Below are positions 62,321 to 64,000 of a DNA stretch of 64,000 bases, piece by piece (the first letter of the stretch is position 1; each line of letters begins with the position of its first letter). Origin of the DNA: Streptomyces sp. L2. GTDB taxonomy: Bacteria > Actinomycetota > Actinomycetes > Streptomycetales > Streptomycetaceae. Made by a program: the position numbers and the translations under genes. Location of the stretch: positions 2,542,001 to 2,606,000 of the forward strand of contig NZ_QBDT01000001.1 of the NCBI RefSeq assembly GCF_004124325.1, in the 5' to 3' direction. A model generated the notes under the pieces. The model was given only the letters and a program-made list of their open reading frames with translations. It was not told the DNA's origin and did not search any database.

Positions 62321-62348
62321 AGGCGCCCTCCGTGCGGGGAGGGCGCCT
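62321..62348. terminator. Bidirectional terminator between glpX and the WhiB-like gene
   Basis: AGGCGCCCTCC and GGAGGGCGCCT form an 11-bp stem with a 6-nt loop, flanked by AAA and CTTT. It ends the convergent glpX and WhiB-like transcripts. Confidence 0.88.
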
Positions 62349-62362
62349 CTTTGCTGGTGTGG

Positions 62363-62731
62363 TCAGCCGGCCATGCGGGTTGTCGTGGGCCTGTTCTGGA
62401 GTTCCAGTTCGCGGCGGCGGCGGCGGGCGAGGACCACGCGGCGTTCTGCTGCGGTGAGGCCGCCCCAGACGCCGTAGGGCTCGGGCTGGAGGAGGGCGTG
62501 TTCGCGGCACTCGACCATGACGGGGCAGCGGGCGCAGACCCGCTTGGCCGCTTCCTCGCGGGACAGCCGGGCCGCGGTGGGCTCCTTCGACGGGGCGAAG
62601 AAGAGGCCGGCCTCGTCGCGCCGGCACACCGCCTCGGTGTGCCAGGGGTCGTCTTGGTCCCGGTCGCGCGCGGGCACCCGCTGGGCCGGAACGGCAGCTA
62701 CCTGCAGGGACGAATGCGGCGGTTGCAGCAC
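62363..62731 (-). CDS. wblI: WhiB-like iron-sulfur transcription factor
   Basis: A 122-residue Wbl protein. Four cysteines hold the [4Fe-4S] cluster (AVCRRDE, then KRVCARCPVMVECRE), followed by the GVWGGL turn and an Arg-rich DNA-binding tail. Wbl proteins bind the principal sigma factor and regulate development or stress. GTG 62731 has AGGAG upstream. The position beside glpX matches S. coelicolor wblI as I recall; family certain, symbol by synteny. Confidence 0.93.
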   Translation of the reverse strand: MLQPPHSSLQVAAVPAQRVPARDRDQDDPWHTEAVCRRDEAGLFFAPSKEPTAARLSREEAAKRVCARCPVMVECREHALLQPEPYGVWGGLTAAERRVVLARRRRRELELQNRPTTTRMAG

Positions 62732-62905
62732 GGTCTACTCCTGACGACGGCTTCGCGAGTGAGCGACGATGCAGCAAGGTCTACCCGCTGTGCGCGGGCC
62801 CATGCACTGCGTTTCCAACGGCGGTTGCGCGGCGGCTTGTTCACGCCCCTCGGCTGGTGGTGTGGGAGGAGGCGATCGTTCCGCCCGGGGCCTGATTCGC
62901 CGGAG

Positions 62906-63625
62906 TCAACGGTCGAGGTGTTTGCGCAGCTTTCTCTCGACGGTGCGCTGCGCCCGGTCGAGGATGTCCGAAACGACCTTGCCCCGCTTGGGCCGGGCCT
63001 CGATGTTCCCGAGTACGGCCCACCCCTCGACGTAGATGACGGGCGCGTCGGACTCGACCGAGTCGAGCGTGTCCACCTCGAAGTTGCCGAGGACGCCGCC
63101 GCCGGTGCCGCGCAGCGACACGTTCTCCGGGACCCGGATCTGGATGTCGCCGAAGACGGAGACGGCCTTGATGACGACCTGCTGGTACTCGAAGATCGCC
63201 TCGCTGAGGTCGATCTCGACGGAGCCGAAGACCGAGTACGCGTGCAGCCGGCGTCCGGCGCGCCAGCGGCCGCGGCGCATGGCGCTGCTGAAGACGGCCA
63301 CCACATTGGCGTCGGCCTCGGCCGGGATCGCGCCGGGGGTCGGGCGGGAGGGCACCGGCGTGTAGGCGGGGGCGGGCGGGACCTGGTGGGCGGCGGGCAG
63401 GTCCCGGATGAAGACCTCCAGCTCACCGACCGTCTTCGCGTGCAGCACCCCCTCCACGCGCTCGGCGTGCTCGTCGGCGGTCAGCCGGCCCTCGGCCAGG
63501 GCTTCGCGCAGGATGTCGGCGATGCGGTCACGGTCGGCGTCCGAGGCGCGCAGTTCGGCGACGCGGGGCGCGGTGGGCGCCGCGGGCACGGTGTCCTCGG
63601 GGCGGGCGTGCTTCTGAAGGTCCAC
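62906..63625 (-). CDS. DUF1707 plus LiaF-like C-terminal domain protein
   Basis: A 239-residue protein. Residues 22-78 form a DUF1707 domain (RASDADRDRIADILREALAEGRLTADEHAERV); the C-terminal half (AVFSSAMRRGRW...VFGSVEIDLSEA...VSVFGDIQIRVPENV) is a LiaF/DUF2154-like beta-repeat domain. No membrane segment is clear. Possibly envelope-stress related; function not established. The WhiB-like gene lies downstream in the same direction, its promoter in 62732-62905. Confidence 0.88.
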   Translation of the reverse strand: MDLQKHARPEDTVPAAPTAPRVAELRASDADRDRIADILREALAEGRLTADEHAERVEGVLHAKTVGELEVFIRDLPAAHQVPPAPAYTPVPSRPTPGAIPAEADANVVAVFSSAMRRGRWRAGRRLHAYSVFGSVEIDLSEAIFEYQQVVIKAVSVFGDIQIRVPENVSLRGTGGGVLGNFEVDTLDSVESDAPVIYVEGWAVLGNIEARPKRGKVVSDILDRAQRTVERKLRKHLDR

Positions 63626-63823
63626 GACAGCAGCGTACCCAAACGCGATAGATCGCGACTAGGGGTGTGGACAAGCCGCGCGTGTCGGGGGTCCCGGCGC
63701 TGGAAGGGCCTCACACCGGCACTGAGCCTCACCTCACAGGTTCCCTGTCGGTGGCAGGTTCTACGCTGGTGGGGCCCGCCAATGACGGCGGGCCGCCGTC
63801 CGTAGAGTGAGGAATGGGCTGAG

Positions 63824-64000
63824 ATGCCTGAGTTCGCGTACACCGATCTGCTCCCCCAGGGAGAGGACACCACCCCCTACCGGCTGGTGACGTCCGAGGG
63901 CGTCTCGACCGTCGAGGGGCCGGACGGGCGGACGTTCCTCAAGGTGGAGCCGGAGGCGCTGCGCAAGCTGGCCGAGGAGGCCGTCCACGACATCCAGCAC
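63824..64000 (+). CDS. Class I fumarate hydratase, N-terminal part (runs off the window)
   Basis: The first 59 codons of a protein starting MPEFAYTDLLPQG and continuing YRLVTSEGVSTVEGPDG, the typical start of iron-sulfur class I fumarases. GAGTGAGGAA precedes the ATG. It would interconvert fumarate and malate. Cut by the end of the window. Confidence 0.88.
   Translation, partial: MPEFAYTDLLPQGEDTTPYRLVTSEGVSTVEGPDGRTFLKVEPEALRKLAEEAVHDIQH

Overview
The window is high-GC actinobacterial DNA, almost certainly Streptomyces. The right end (about 55.1-64 kb) is conserved Streptomyces core: ychF, a DUF6542-type membrane protein, ppgK, ispH, xseA-xseB, a DUF4245-type protein, glpX, a WhiB-like regulator, a DUF1707 protein and the start of a class I fumarase. 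The left 55 kb is accessory DNA in three blocks.

Block 1 (about 0.03-33.6 kb) is a biosynthetic gene cluster for a peptide-like metabolite. It has no PKS and no multimodular NRPS. It contains a stand-alone amino-acid adenylation enzyme, an acyl carrier protein fused to citrate synthase, an aconitase, an unknown 532-residue protein, a dipeptide-epimerase-type enolase-superfamily enzyme, a D-2-hydroxyacid dehydrogenase, two paralogous NtaA-type flavin monooxygenases with a flavin reductase, four ATP-grasp ligases, two aminotransferases, PanB-, PanE- and 3-hydroxyisobutyrate-dehydrogenase-like enzymes, an AurF-type diiron N-oxygenase, an RraA/HMG-aldolase-like enzyme, two MFS exporters, a CitB-type response regulator with a sensor-less kinase, and a 21-repeat beta-propeller protein. 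The apparent logic is copied central-carbon enzymes (citrate-type chain extension, hydroxymethylation, reduction, transamination) making an unusual amino or hydroxy acid, N-oxidation by flavin and diiron enzymes, and peptide bonds made by ATP-grasp ligases. I could not match it to a known product.

Block 2 (33.6-37.9 kb) looks like a small RiPP-type system: a 25-codon peptide ending in Gly-Gly-Asn-Gly-Gly-Ser, a ThiF/E1-like adenylating enzyme with an N-terminal PqqD/RRE-like domain, an M50 membrane metalloprotease with its own PqqD-like domain, and an M14 carboxypeptidase.

Block 3 (38.65-55.19 kb) is a genomic island in the 3' end of ychF. A 27-nt ychF tail is duplicated at both ends, with three differences that are all synonymous, and 25-nt arm-like repeats lie just inside each end. 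It carries a complete type I restriction-modification operon (hsdM-hsdS-hsdR), a degenerate methyltransferase-like gene upstream, a second divergent HsdM-like/HsdS-like pair with a small membrane protein, a DUF6119/TIGR04141 protein, an unknown winged-helix-like protein and a PIN toxin-antitoxin pair. No integrase is visible.

A striking DNA feature of blocks 1 and 2 is the number of short tandem repeats at gene ends. At two unrelated gene junctions (acn/unknown gene, and E1/M50 protease) the repeated unit contains a Shine-Dalgarno-like sequence and an in-frame GTG start, giving arrays of four and six potential translation starts. A perfect 62-bp palindrome sits directly upstream of ispH.
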